A DNA stretch of 7,218 nucleotides from Saprospiraceae bacterium (GTDB lineage: Bacteria; Bacteroidota; Bacteroidia; Chitinophagales; Saprospiraceae), in assembly GCA_020630045.1 (NCBI GenBank), contig JAHDCE010000197.1, positions 1-7,218 of the forward strand. Reading direction: 5' to 3'. The stretch's first letter is position 1. Each line of letters begins with the position of its first letter. Both the position numbers and the translations under genes were made by a program. The notes under the pieces were generated by a model. It did not search any database. It was not told the DNA's origin and saw only the letters and a program-made list of their open reading frames with translations. Below are positions 1-7,218 of this stretch, one piece after another.

Positions 1-92
1 ATAAAATTAATCATTACTCAGGATGTCGGTTTTTCACCCTTACATTTGATACACCACCGAAAAAACTAATTTTTAACAGGCTCTCAATATCT

Positions 93-1760
93 TTACTCGA
101 CAATGATTTTTTCAACCCATCCGCTCTCATGGGAAATGAAATAAATTCCATGCGCCCAATCAGACACTTGGATGGATGTGGTCGATTCAATTTGTATCTG
201 TAATATTTCCCGACCCAAAACATCTGTCACCCGCAAATCTCCTAGGATAATATCACCTGTATTATTTTGAATAATCAACTCGTCAGACACCGGATTCGGA
301 AAAATTGAAATATCACCTTTTTTTATTTCTTCAACAGGTAATATTTGATTACAAAAATCTTCATTCGGATTCAATTCGATCCATCCCAAAGACGTCAAAT
401 CCCTTCCGACAAACGCCGGGTAATCCAAAGGATATCGGGTAATATTAAAAGTCAATGCAGAAAAAGTACTAGCGGGAGTTCCTTGGGTCACCGGCATTCC
501 TGCGTTCAAGGGCATTTGGTATTCCCAAACCACTTCTCCTATCGGATTAATTTCAAAATAATAACCCGGGCGACCAACATCAATCAAAGTATTGCCATTT
601 GGTAATCGCTGCATTCCCGAAAGGATATTGGAATACATATCGGTCGGGTCAGGTGTATTATATGACCAGCTATAATCTTCCGGTAAAAACTTCCCATCCA
701 TCATCGGATAAGACCAAGTCGTTTCATCAAAGACATTATCAATGATATAAATTGAAGAAATATCTCCGGGTTCCCGGTTACTATAAAATCCGATTTTATC
801 ATAATCCGGATGTGAAGCGTCTAATGACTGATCCAACCAATGTGTATCATGTTGATAAAAGCTTTTCCTATCGGTAGGTGTTCCTTGGCCGTAGGCCTCC
901 GGGTTTCCCCAACGATACATCAAATCACCGCCTCGACCGCTCATTCCTCCGGTTCCTGTCGCCGCCTCTTCAGTGGTGGTGCTGTGGTCGATAATCCAAA
1001 ACTCGCTAAATGTCGGAACACTTAACATGATTTGATCCAATTCGACATTGTAATCAATCGCATTGGCATGATGCCAATCCGCAATTCCCGTACCGTTCAC
1101 ATAATTGATATTGATCAAATGCGGATTGTCTGCCACTACTCCGAAATTGTCCTTAGTGGGATCGAAGTCTTGGATGATATGATCCATCGCATGCCATTCC
1201 CAAACGATGTCGAAGGTATCATTCATCATATCGGGTTGTACTTCTAGGATATAATCGGGCCAGAGTTCTCCATCGGGTAACAAGGCCGGGTTCCTTCCGG
1301 CTTGGATGGCGACTTCATCCGTAATCCTCTCCCAAGAAATCATAAGGATATTGCCATTCGGCAGAATGGAGATGTCATGGTGCAATCGTTTGAGGGAATC
1401 ACTCCATACAAAGGACCAGAGAATATTGTTGTCCCAGTCCTTGATCTCCACTTTATCTCCTTGTCCGCCGGCGCCTATATATCCGTTCGGATTATTGTCG
1501 TCACGGTAACAAACATACAACCAACCGTTATCTTGGAGATAAACACCATTTCCGGGCTTTTCGCCTGAAACTCCCGGCCAACGGTGAACGATTTCACCAC
1601 AATTATCCAACAAGAAAACATCGGGTTGATTATGTGGAAACACCAAATTGTACCCTTCGGAAGTTTGCTCGGGATCGTAGGATAATAGCCCGACCGTATT
1701 TTGTGAAATCACTTGCCCAACAACAAGTGAGAGAAGTAAGGAGAGTAATAGTTTTTGCAT
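93..1760 (-). CDS. Secreted aryl-sulfotransferase (ASST)-like protein with T9SS type A sorting domain
   Basis: This 555-residue protein is predicted to be exported and handed to the type IX secretion system for release or surface attachment. Residues 1-20 form a signal peptide: a Lys near the start, a Leu-rich core and a likely cut near VIS/QN. Residues about 30-450 resemble the ASST-like beta-propeller family, with recurring blade motifs (LPNGNILM at 133-140, RLPNGNTLI at 385-393) and His-rich sites HHD at 127-129, DWHHANAIDYN at 228-238 and QHDTHW at 303-308. The stretch at about 256-290 (IDHSTTTEEAA, then GGDLMYRWGNPEAYG) is characteristic of environmental ASST-like proteins. Residues about 484-555 are a canonical sorting domain beginning ISIFPNPVSDEL and ending GIYFISHESGWVEKIIVE. 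Characterised ASST enzymes move sulfuryl groups between phenolic compounds; whether this one does is inference. It lies 333 bp downstream of gcvP and probably has its own promoter. The ATG is chosen because it begins the signal peptide. Confidence 0.85.
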   Translation of the reverse strand: MQKLLLSLLLSLVVGQVISQNTVGLLSYDPEQTSEGYNLVFPHNQPDVFLLDNCGEIVHRWPGVSGEKPGNGVYLQDNGWLYVCYRDDNNPNGYIGAGGQGDKVEIKDWDNNILWSFVWSDSLKRLHHDISILPNGNILMISWERITDEVAIQAGRNPALLPDGELWPDYILEVQPDMMNDTFDIVWEWHAMDHIIQDFDPTKDNFGVVADNPHLININYVNGTGIADWHHANAIDYNVELDQIMLSVPTFSEFWIIDHSTTTEEAATGTGGMSGRGGDLMYRWGNPEAYGQGTPTDRKSFYQHDTHWLDQSLDASHPDYDKIGFYSNREPGDISSIYIIDNVFDETTWSYPMMDGKFLPEDYSWSYNTPDPTDMYSNILSGMQRLPNGNTLIDVGRPGYYFEINPIGEVVWEYQMPLNAGMPVTQGTPASTFSALTFNITRYPLDYPAFVGRDLTSLGWIELNPNEDFCNQILPVEEIKKGDISIFPNPVSDELIIQNNTGDIILGDLRVTDVLGREILQIQIESTTSIQVSDWAHGIYFISHESGWVEKIIVE

Positions 1761-2093
1761 GTCTATTTACTTTAGAAAGAGAAAAGAATTTTTCAGCAGG
1801 TTAAAATTAGGATTTTAAGGACAAATCCGGTCTATTCATAGCTAAGAATTTCAATCGAATGTCTCTCAAAAAACGAAACCCACTATAGGCTATTAGATGT
1901 TATCACGAAAAATTGAGTATAGCCAAACCGTTATTTTGGAAATCCAAAAAAATTCGTGATAACATCTATTATTTGAGACCGAGATCCAAACAAGAGGTCA
2001 GTTTTTTCTTCCAATCGAAAATCCTAGAGCAAAATGCTTTTGACAGGGAGCCCCTAGCTAGGAGAATTTTTTTCCGGAAGGAAAACAAAGGAT
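1761..2093. other. Non-coding gap between gcvP and the ASST-like gene
   Basis: This 333-bp stretch has no convincing gene on either strand; the short open frames crossing it have no recognisable family features. It is AT-rich and must hold the 3' end of the gcvP transcript and probably the promoter of the ASST-like gene. I found no good match to the Bacteroidota promoter consensus (TTTG, then TAnnTTTG) on the minus strand. I also found no hairpin followed by a T-run that would be a standard terminator for gcvP. The main structure is the inverted repeat at 1894-1968. A 10-bp palindrome (CCTAGCTAGG, 2053-2062) and a small AT-rich dyad (TTTTCC/GGAAAA around 2069-2084) lie close behind gcvP. Confidence 0.7.
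1894..1968. repeat. 75-bp unit bounded by a perfect 16-bp inverted repeat
   Basis: The left arm TAGATGTTATCACGAA (1894-1909) is the exact reverse complement of the right arm TTCGTGATAACATCTA (1953-1968). The match resumes after one mismatch with TA outside each arm (1891-1892 and 1970-1971). The 43-bp interior carries its own smaller dyad, TTTTGGA (1934-1940) and TCCAAAA (1943-1949), separated by AA. Each arm begins with TA, so the unit could be read as a tiny terminal-inverted-repeat element at a TA target, or as a folded RNA/operator upstream of the ASST-like gene. No T-run follows the second arm on either strand, so a simple intrinsic terminator is unlikely. The inverted repeat is seen directly; its role is unknown. 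Confidence 0.85.
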
Positions 2094-4967
2094 TTAATCT
2101 TCCACCTCGTACATCTCCATCGGTGGACAAGTACAAATCAAGTTGCGATCTCCATAAGCGTTGTTGACACGGGCGACAGCCGGCCAAAACTTATAGCCTT
2201 CCCTTAAATATGGTAGCGGATAAGCCGCTTTTTCACGAGAGTATGGAAGGTTCCAATCACTTGATGTTACTTCGTTCAAGGTGTGTGGTGCGTTGACCAA
2301 TACATTGGAATCTTTGTAAGCATCGTTAGAGGCGACTTCATCGATTTCCTTACGGATTTCCAACATGGCATTACAAAAACGATCCAACTCATCTTTGTCC
2401 TCGCTTTCGGTCGGCTCAATCATGATGGTGTTAGCTACAGGGAACGAAAGCGTAGGAGCATGGAAGCCATAATCAATCAATCGTTTTGCGATATCTTCCG
2501 CAGAAAGTCCTAGAGATTTGAGGTGTCGCAAGTCCACGATAAGCTCATGGGCTGATCGGCCCATTTCTCCTAGGTAAAGGATGTCGTAAGCGTCTTCCAA
2601 TCTGGTTTTGATATAATTGGCATTGAGGATGGCGTATCGGGTAGAATCCGTCACGCCTTCAGCTCCTAGCATTTTGATATATCCATAAGAAATCAACAGG
2701 ATGCTCGCACTACCGAACGGAGCGGCCGAAACAGCATGTACGCCTTGGTCGCCGCCCGTGTCCACAAATACGTGCTTAGGCAGGAACGGTGCTAAGCTGT
2801 CATTACAACAAATCGGCCCCATGCCCGGACCTCCGCCTCCATGTGGAATCGCAAAGGTTTTGTGTAGGTTCAAGTGACATACATCCGCACCGATGGTTGC
2901 CGGATTTGTCAAGCCACATTGAGCATTCATATTCGCACCGTCCATATAGACCTTGCCCCCTGCTTGGTGAACCATTTCGCATATTTCAATAATTGCGGTC
3001 TCGAATACACCATGAGTAGAAGGATAAGTGACCATCAAGGCTGCGATTTCATCCTTGTGTTTTTCGATTTTCAATTTCAAATCTTCCACATCGATATTGC
3101 CCCGGTCATCACATTTGACGACGACCACGTCCATGCCTACCATGACCGCACTGGCCGGGTTGGTTCCGTGAGCAGAAGAAGGAATCAATACTTTCTTGCG
3201 ATGAGTATCTCCATTCGCCAAATGATATGCACGGATGGTCAATAAACCCGCATATTCTCCTTGAGCACCGGAGTTGGGTTGCAAGGAGCAAGCTGTAAAT
3301 CCGGTGATTTCACACAAGTCATCCGATAGTTCTTGAAGAATCTTCTGATAGCCCTTAGTTTGGTCGACCGGAGCAAAGGGGTGTATGTGAGCGAATCCCG
3401 AAAACGAAACAGGACGCAATTGGCTCGCTGCATTCAATTTCATGGTGCAAGATCCCAAAGGAATCATCGAGTGCGTTAAGGATAAATCCCGACGTTCAAG
3501 TCGCTTGATATAACGCATCATTTTGGATTCCGTATGATACGAGTTGAAAACCGGGTGGGTCAAGTATTCGCTTTGTCGAACCAAAGAGGCAGGAATCGCA
3601 TTTTCTCCGCTTGTTATCGCTGCATTTGTTTCCTTTTCGGAAAAAATAAAGACCAGACGGTTGACATGGTCCGGCGTCGTCGTTTCATCTAAAGAAATAC
3701 TTAAGAATGTCTCTCCGATTTTTCGAAGGTTCACCCTGTTGTCCAAGGCTCTTTGGTAGATGGCATTCCTTGTCGAAACATCACCACATTGGATTTTTAA
3801 TGTATCGAAGTAAGAAGCATTTTCATTTTTGAACCCGGCTTTCGCCAATGCATTCGAAAGTGTATGGGCAAGCGTGTGCGTTCGTTGAGCAATACCGCGG
3901 ATTCCCTTGGGGCCGTGATATACGGCGTACATGGAAGCCATGATGGCTAACAATGCCTGTGCCGTACAAATATTGGAAGTCGCCTTGTCGCGACGAATAT
4001 GTTGTTCACGGGTTTGAAGCGCCATACGAAGGGCTCGGTTGTCGTGTCGATCTACAGAAACACCGATGATACGTCCCGGAATCAATCGTTTGAAATCTTC
4101 CTTGGTTGCGAAGTAGGCGGCGTGTGGTCCTCCGAAGCCCATTGGTACACCGAAACGCTGGGTGTTTCCTACGACTGCATCCGCTCCCCATTCGCCGGGA
4201 GGCGTTAATAATGCGAGTGCTAACAAATCGGCGGCAACGGTGGTGAAGATTCCTTTTTCTTGTGCCTCTCGGACGATATCGGAGTAGTTTTCTACGACCC
4301 CGTCGCCATCCGGATATTGAAGTAAAATACCGAACACCTTGTCATCCAATTCGAATGACGGCGTCGGGCAAACTTTGACTTCGATTCCTAGTGGCTCGGC
4401 ACGAGTCAACAATACATCGATGGTTTGTGGAAACACTTTGTCCGATACCAGAATGCGATTGATTTTATCGCCCTTGTTCCGCTTGTTTTTCAGTGCGAAA
4501 AACATGGCCATGGCTTCCGCCGCTGCGGTTCCCTCGTCCAAGAGCGAAGCGTTGGCGATTTTCATGCCTGTCAAGTCGCTGACCATGGTTTGGAAATTGA
4601 GCAAGGCTTCTAGTCGTCCTTGTGCGATTTCCGCTTGGTAAGGCGTGTATTGAGTGTACCACCCCGGGTTTTCGAATACATTCCGAAGTATTACAGGTGG
4701 CGTGATAGTACCATAATATCCCAAGCCGATACAAGAAGAAAAGACCTTATTCATCCGTCCGATACGATGGATTTCTTGGCCATATTCAAACTCTGACAAA
4801 GCTTTGTTCAAGTTTAATTTTCCGCGTAAGCGGATATTGTCAGGAATCGTTTGGTCGATAAGTTCATCCAAGGAGTCGACGCCTATGGTTTCGAGCATTT
4901 TCTCCTTCTCTTCTTTTGAAATTCCAATATGTCTTTTGGAAAATTGATCTCTATATAACTCCCCCAT
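2094..4967 (-). CDS. gcvP: Glycine dehydrogenase (decarboxylating), P protein of the glycine cleavage system
   Basis: GcvP is the pyridoxal-phosphate enzyme that decarboxylates glycine and passes the aminomethyl group to the lipoyl arm of GcvH. With the ATG at 4967 it is 957 residues, the same length as E. coli GcvP. It opens with the family signature RHIG (residues 12-15). The N-terminal half carries YYGTITPPVILRN and NPGWYTQYTPYQAEIAQGR (about 84-117). The C-terminal half carries GSCTMKLNA (505-513), SAHGTNPASA (598-607), DGANMNAQ (676-683) and HLNLHKTF, whose Lys703 (codon at 2861-2859) is the expected PLP-binding lysine, followed by GGGGPGMGP (710-718). The chain is intact, and both halves are in one polypeptide, unlike the split form of some bacteria. 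A longer frame starting at TTG 5006 adds 13 residues before the conserved start and is less likely. gcvT and gcvH are not in this window. Confidence 0.97.
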   Translation of the reverse strand: MGELYRDQFSKRHIGISKEEKEKMLETIGVDSLDELIDQTIPDNIRLRGKLNLNKALSEFEYGQEIHRIGRMNKVFSSCIGLGYYGTITPPVILRNVFENPGWYTQYTPYQAEIAQGRLEALLNFQTMVSDLTGMKIANASLLDEGTAAAEAMAMFFALKNKRNKGDKINRILVSDKVFPQTIDVLLTRAEPLGIEVKVCPTPSFELDDKVFGILLQYPDGDGVVENYSDIVREAQEKGIFTTVAADLLALALLTPPGEWGADAVVGNTQRFGVPMGFGGPHAAYFATKEDFKRLIPGRIIGVSVDRHDNRALRMALQTREQHIRRDKATSNICTAQALLAIMASMYAVYHGPKGIRGIAQRTHTLAHTLSNALAKAGFKNENASYFDTLKIQCGDVSTRNAIYQRALDNRVNLRKIGETFLSISLDETTTPDHVNRLVFIFSEKETNAAITSGENAIPASLVRQSEYLTHPVFNSYHTESKMMRYIKRLERRDLSLTHSMIPLGSCTMKLNAASQLRPVSFSGFAHIHPFAPVDQTKGYQKILQELSDDLCEITGFTACSLQPNSGAQGEYAGLLTIRAYHLANGDTHRKKVLIPSSAHGTNPASAVMVGMDVVVVKCDDRGNIDVEDLKLKIEKHKDEIAALMVTYPSTHGVFETAIIEICEMVHQAGGKVYMDGANMNAQCGLTNPATIGADVCHLNLHKTFAIPHGGGGPGMGPICCNDSLAPFLPKHVFVDTGGDQGVHAVSAAPFGSASILLISYGYIKMLGAEGVTDSTRYAILNANYIKTRLEDAYDILYLGEMGRSAHELIVDLRHLKSLGLSAEDIAKRLIDYGFHAPTLSFPVANTIMIEPTESEDKDELDRFCNAMLEIRKEIDEVASNDAYKDSNVLVNAPHTLNEVTSSDWNLPYSREKAAYPLPYLREGYKFWPAVARVNNAYGDRNLICTCPPMEMYEVED

Positions 4968-4979
4968 GTTAGATGTATT

Positions 4980-5007
4980 CAAAATAGTAAATGAAAGTGG
5001 TGGCAAA
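4980..5007 (-). promoter_or_regulatory. Weak Bacteroidota-type promoter candidate for gcvP
   Basis: On the minus strand TTTG (5007-5004) is followed after 17 bases by TATTTTG (4986-4980). This resembles the phylum's -33 TTTG and -7 TAnnTTTG boxes, although the -7 box is one base shorter than the consensus. The box ends 12 bases before the gcvP ATG at 4967, so the transcript leader would be very short. The match is by eye only. Confidence 0.3.
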
Positions 5008-5026
5008 TTTACGGATTTGAAACCGG

Positions 5027-5100
5027 ATTCCCGACGGAATGTTTGCCATCCGAGAAGAATTATTTACTGCTTTTGAATATTTCCCGTAAGGGAACTACGG
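5027..5100. repeat. Cluster of short dyads between panC and gcvP
   Basis: Two 5-bp hairpins lie in the panC-gcvP spacer: ATTCC/GGAAT (5027-5031 and 5036-5040) and TTCCC/GGGAA (5081-5085 and 5090-5094), each with a four-base loop. The second overlaps an alternative pairing, CCGTA (5084-5088) with TACGG (5096-5100), so two mutually exclusive folds are possible. Neither is followed by a T-run on the minus strand, so they are at best weak candidates for the end of the panC transcript. Stems this short can arise by chance. Confidence 0.3.
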
Positions 5101-5120
5101 CAATACCTGAAGTAGCTGGG

Positions 5121-5966
5121 CTAGTACAACAAAATATTGTCAATCAAGCGTACTTTTCCTAAGAAGACCGCAGTACATGCCACGGCGGATTTGGTGTTTT
5201 CAAAAGAAGTGATGGGCTGTAGTGTGGTGGCATCCGCTATTTCAAAATAATCGAGTGTAAATTCGGGGATGTCCAATTGCCGGATGGCTTCTTGTTTGAT
5301 TTGTTCGGGAGAATGGGTTTTGACTTTTCCTTTGGCCGCTGTGAGGGTTTGATGTATGAGTGGGGCGATATTCCTTTCTTCCGGGGTAAGCCTCATGTTT
5401 CTGCTGGACATCGCCAAACCGTCGGGCTCCCGTCTGGTTTCACCCATGACGAGTTCCGTTTTTGATTCAAGTTGTCTTAACAAATCACCTACGATGGCGA
5501 ACTGTTGAAAATCTTTTTGTCCCATGTACATTTGATCCGGATTTACGATATCGAGAAACCGTTTGATGACTTGTCCGACACCTGCGAAATGTCCGGGGCG
5601 ATGCTCGCCTTCCATAACTGTTTCCAAGTCTCCGAAACTATAGGTTTCCGCTTGTTGGCTTCCGCCCGGATACATCTCATTTACATCAGGGAGGAAAAGT
5701 GCGTCGCATCCCGCTCCGATGAGCATTTCTACATCTTTTTCTATGGTTCGTGGATATTTGTCCAAGTCGGAGGCTTCGTTGAATTGGGTGGGGTTGACAA
5801 AGATGCTACACAGCGTGAAATCCGAGCCTTGCTTGGACAGGCGAATCAAGGAAAGGTGTCCGTCATGCAGGGCGCCCATAGTCGGGACGAATCCTATATT
5901 CCTGTTGTTTTCACGAAGGGTATCAAGGTATTTTTGAAGTTGTGGGACTTGTTTGAAAAGTAGCAT
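5121..5966 (-). CDS. panC: Pantothenate synthetase (pantoate--beta-alanine ligase)
   Basis: PanC is a cytoplasmic enzyme that joins pantoate and beta-alanine, using ATP through a pantoyl-adenylate intermediate, to make pantothenate for coenzyme A. The 281-residue chain is full length for the family and has its motifs in order. The HIGH-like nucleotide site is PTMGALHDGH (28-37). FVNPTQF (56-62) and EHRPGHFAGV (121-130) contribute to the pantoate and active-site pocket, GQKD is at 149-152, and the KMSKS-like loop lies in REPDGLAMSSRN (179-190). The C-terminal domain ends GKVRLIDN (270-277). It follows the rhodanese gene by 24 bp and is probably co-transcribed with it. The start has no Shine-Dalgarno sequence but an A-rich stretch (CAAAACATC) directly before the ATG. 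panB and panD are not adjacent. Confidence 0.97.
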   Translation of the reverse strand: MLLFKQVPQLQKYLDTLRENNRNIGFVPTMGALHDGHLSLIRLSKQGSDFTLCSIFVNPTQFNEASDLDKYPRTIEKDVEMLIGAGCDALFLPDVNEMYPGGSQQAETYSFGDLETVMEGEHRPGHFAGVGQVIKRFLDIVNPDQMYMGQKDFQQFAIVGDLLRQLESKTELVMGETRREPDGLAMSSRNMRLTPEERNIAPLIHQTLTAAKGKVKTHSPEQIKQEAIRQLDIPEFTLDYFEIADATTLQPITSFENTKSAVACTAVFLGKVRLIDNILLY

Positions 5967-5990
5967 GATGTTTTGATTTGGAATGAGTGG

Positions 5991-6287
5991 TCAAGATGAT
6001 TTCGACAAGTGGTAGATACCTCCGGTCAAATTGAAAAAAAGTCCATTGACACCTGCCGCTTCCAATCGCTGTATGGCGATTTGGCTACGAATGCCTTTTC
6101 GGCAATAAAAAACGACCGGTAAATGGGTGGGTATTTCTTCTTTGTGCCGAATGATTTCTCCTAGGGGAATGAGTGAGCCACCGATGTTGAAAGCTTGGTG
6201 CTCTTCCGGTTCTCGTACATCAACCAAATGGTATGTTTGGTGGTTGTTTCGCCAGTTTTCGAATTCTTCCCAAGAGATTTGATTCAT
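5991..6287 (-). CDS. Single-domain rhodanese-like protein
   Basis: This 98-residue protein is one rhodanese domain, close in size to GlpE-type sulfurtransferases, with no signal peptide and therefore probably cytoplasmic. It shows the early motif LVDVREPEEH (21-30), a GG.LIPLGE segment (36-44) and the active-site loop CRKGIRS (62-68). Cys62 (codon at 6104-6102) is the residue that would carry the persulfide. The C-terminal LTGGI (87-91) is also typical, though the usual following Ala-Trp is replaced by Tyr-His. Such domains pass sulfane sulfur to acceptors, and the acceptor here cannot be read from the sequence. The gene sits between uvrC (21 bp upstream) and panC (24 bp downstream), consistent with one transcript. 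There is no obvious functional link to either neighbour. Confidence 0.93.
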   Translation of the reverse strand: MNQISWEEFENWRNNHQTYHLVDVREPEEHQAFNIGGSLIPLGEIIRHKEEIPTHLPVVFYCRKGIRSQIAIQRLEAAGVNGLFFNLTGGIYHLSKSS

Positions 6288-6308
6288 GTGGTAAAGTTAA
6301 TGATGTGT

Positions 6309-7218
6309 TTATTGCTGTTGATAAAAATCAAGGATTTTTTGAGCGGTTGATTTTGAAACCACTTTGACCAATTCCTCAAAAGAGGCAGCCTTTACTGCGG
6401 GGCCTGACTTAAAGTGCAGTAATAGTTTTTGAGCTGTTTTTTTTCCGATACCCGGAACGTCTTCCAACTCCGAAGTCAAGAATGCTTTGGATCGTTGATT
6501 CCTATGGAACGTGATGGCGAAACGGTGCGCTTCATTCCTAGCATGCTGGATGAGTTTGAGGGATTCCGATTTTTTATTGATGTATAGCGGAACCGGGTCG
6601 TCAGGGAAGAAGATTTCTTCCAGTTTTTTTGCGATTCCGATAACGGTAATGGCATTTTCCAATTCAAGTGAGCGGATGCTTTTCATCGCAGAAGAAAGTT
6701 GCCCTTTTCCTCCGTCGATGATGACCAGTTGAGGCAGTCCGGTGCCTTCTTCCTTGAGTCTTTTGTAACGTCTGTAGACGACCTCCTCCATCGATGCGAA
6801 ATCATCGGGCCCTTCGACCGTTTTGATGTTGAAATGTCTATAATCTTTCTTTGCGGGCTTGGCATTTTTGAATACCACACAAGAAGAGACGGGGAATGCT
6901 CCGTGAAAATTGGAGTTGTCAAAACACTCGATATGCAAGGGCAGGTCTTCCATTTGCAAATCGCTTTGGAGCGTTCGCAAAATCCTTTCGGAGTGGGTTT
7001 GTCTATTGGTGCGGGTGGCTTCTTCTTTGTGCTTTTGTTTTTGAAAATACTTGACGTTTTTGAAGGAAAGGTCCAGTAGTTTTTTCTTATCGCCGATTTT
7101 GGGAATCGTAAATTTGACATCTCCATTTCCTAGGGAAATATCATAGGCACAAATGATTTCCGGGGCGATGCTATTGAATTTTTCCCGCATTTCGACGATG
7201 GCGAGTGCCAGGAGATCT
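6309..7218 (-). CDS. uvrC: Excinuclease ABC subunit C, C-terminal half (5' end beyond window)
   Basis: UvrC makes the incisions on both sides of a lesion in nucleotide excision repair, working with UvrA and UvrB. The frame stays open to the window edge, so only the C-terminal 303 or so codons of a protein usually about 600 residues long are present; the Met codon at 7190 is internal. The visible part includes the tail of the middle region and then the RNase H-like endonuclease domain. Its acidic and His residues are in CFDNSN (Asp codon 6920-6918), GPDDFASM (Asp pair 6806-6801), IIDGGKGQL (Asp 6716-6714) and NEAHRFAI (His 6527-6525), matching the family's catalytic set. The C-terminal helix-hairpin-helix DNA-binding region follows (ELEDVPGIGKKTAQKLL). 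The GIY-YIG nuclease domain, and probably the UVR domain that contacts UvrB, lie outside the window. It is the most upstream visible gene of the likely uvrC-rhodanese-panC transcript. Confidence 0.96.
   Translation of the reverse strand, partial: DLLALAIVEMREKFNSIAPEIICAYDISLGNGDVKFTIPKIGDKKKLLDLSFKNVKYFQKQKHKEEATRTNRQTHSERILRTLQSDLQMEDLPLHIECFDNSNFHGAFPVSSCVVFKNAKPAKKDYRHFNIKTVEGPDDFASMEEVVYRRYKRLKEEGTGLPQLVIIDGGKGQLSSAMKSIRSLELENAITVIGIAKKLEEIFFPDDPVPLYINKKSESLKLIQHARNEAHRFAITFHRNQRSKAFLTSELEDVPGIGKKTAQKLLLHFKSGPAVKAASFEELVKVVSKSTAQKILDFYQQQ

Noticed and set aside
26..60. TCGGT/ACCGA dyad downstream of the ASST-like gene as a terminator
   Set aside because: The stem is only 5 bp with a 25-base loop, and the T-run lies before it rather than after it on the minus strand.
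14..223. Minus-strand open frame overlapping the end of the ASST-like gene
   Set aside because: It runs in another frame through the conserved T9SS sorting domain and has no family features; it is a shadow of the real gene.
2053..2084. CCTAGCTAGG palindrome and TTTTCC/GGAAAA dyad just past gcvP as its terminator
   Set aside because: Neither has a T-run on its 3' side in the minus-strand direction; the stems are short or purely AT-rich. They are noted in the gap description only.
1913..2167. Plus-strand open frame of 84 codons crossing the gap into the gcvP 3' end
   Set aside because: It starts at TTG inside the inverted-repeat unit, overlaps gcvP antisense, and has no recognisable domain or supporting start signal.
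3999..4208. Open frames on both strands inside gcvP, such as this plus-strand one of 69 codons
   Set aside because: They lie fully within the conserved gcvP reading frame and have no family similarity.
1..7218. CRISPR arrays, tRNA or rRNA genes, insertion-sequence transposases, phage or toxin-antitoxin genes
   Set aside because: I looked on both strands and saw no regularly spaced repeats, no RNA-gene signatures and no transposase or defence-type protein motifs.

Overview
The window reads as an ordinary chromosomal stretch from a member of the Bacteroidota (Flavobacteriia, Saprospiria or Cytophagia type; the sequence does not resolve which). Three things point there. The first protein ends in a type IX secretion (T9SS) type A sorting domain, a system confined to that phylum and its relatives. 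None of the four visible start codons has a Shine-Dalgarno GGAGG upstream, which is typical of the phylum. GcvP is the single-chain form, and the protein sequences look like those of this group. All five genes lie on the minus strand, so transcription runs from high to low coordinates.

In order of transcription, the window opens with the C-terminal half of uvrC (7218-6309, cut by the window edge). After 21 bp comes a 98-residue single-domain rhodanese (6287-5991), and after a further 24 bp comes panC, pantothenate synthetase (5966-5121). These tight gaps suggest one transcript. A spacer of about 150 bp follows, with short dyads and a weak Bacteroidota-type promoter candidate. Next is gcvP, the glycine decarboxylase P protein, for which I choose the ATG at 4967 (957 aa). 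A 333-bp non-coding gap then holds a 16-bp perfect inverted repeat spanning 75 bp. The last gene encodes a secreted, T9SS-sorted protein of the aryl-sulfotransferase (ASST)-like beta-propeller family (1760-93). The final 92 bases show nothing I can name.

Functionally this is mostly housekeeping: DNA excision repair (UvrC), sulfur-relay or thiol chemistry (rhodanese), coenzyme A precursor synthesis (PanC) and one-carbon/glycine metabolism (GcvP). The ASST-like exported protein is the one accessory-looking gene. The genes do not form a single pathway, and gcvT, gcvH, panB and panD are not in the window.

I do not see a clear undescribed system here. The items most worth a second look are the 75-bp inverted repeat upstream of the ASST-like gene, which may be a MITE-like element or a regulatory hairpin, and the ASST-like T9SS cargo protein itself.
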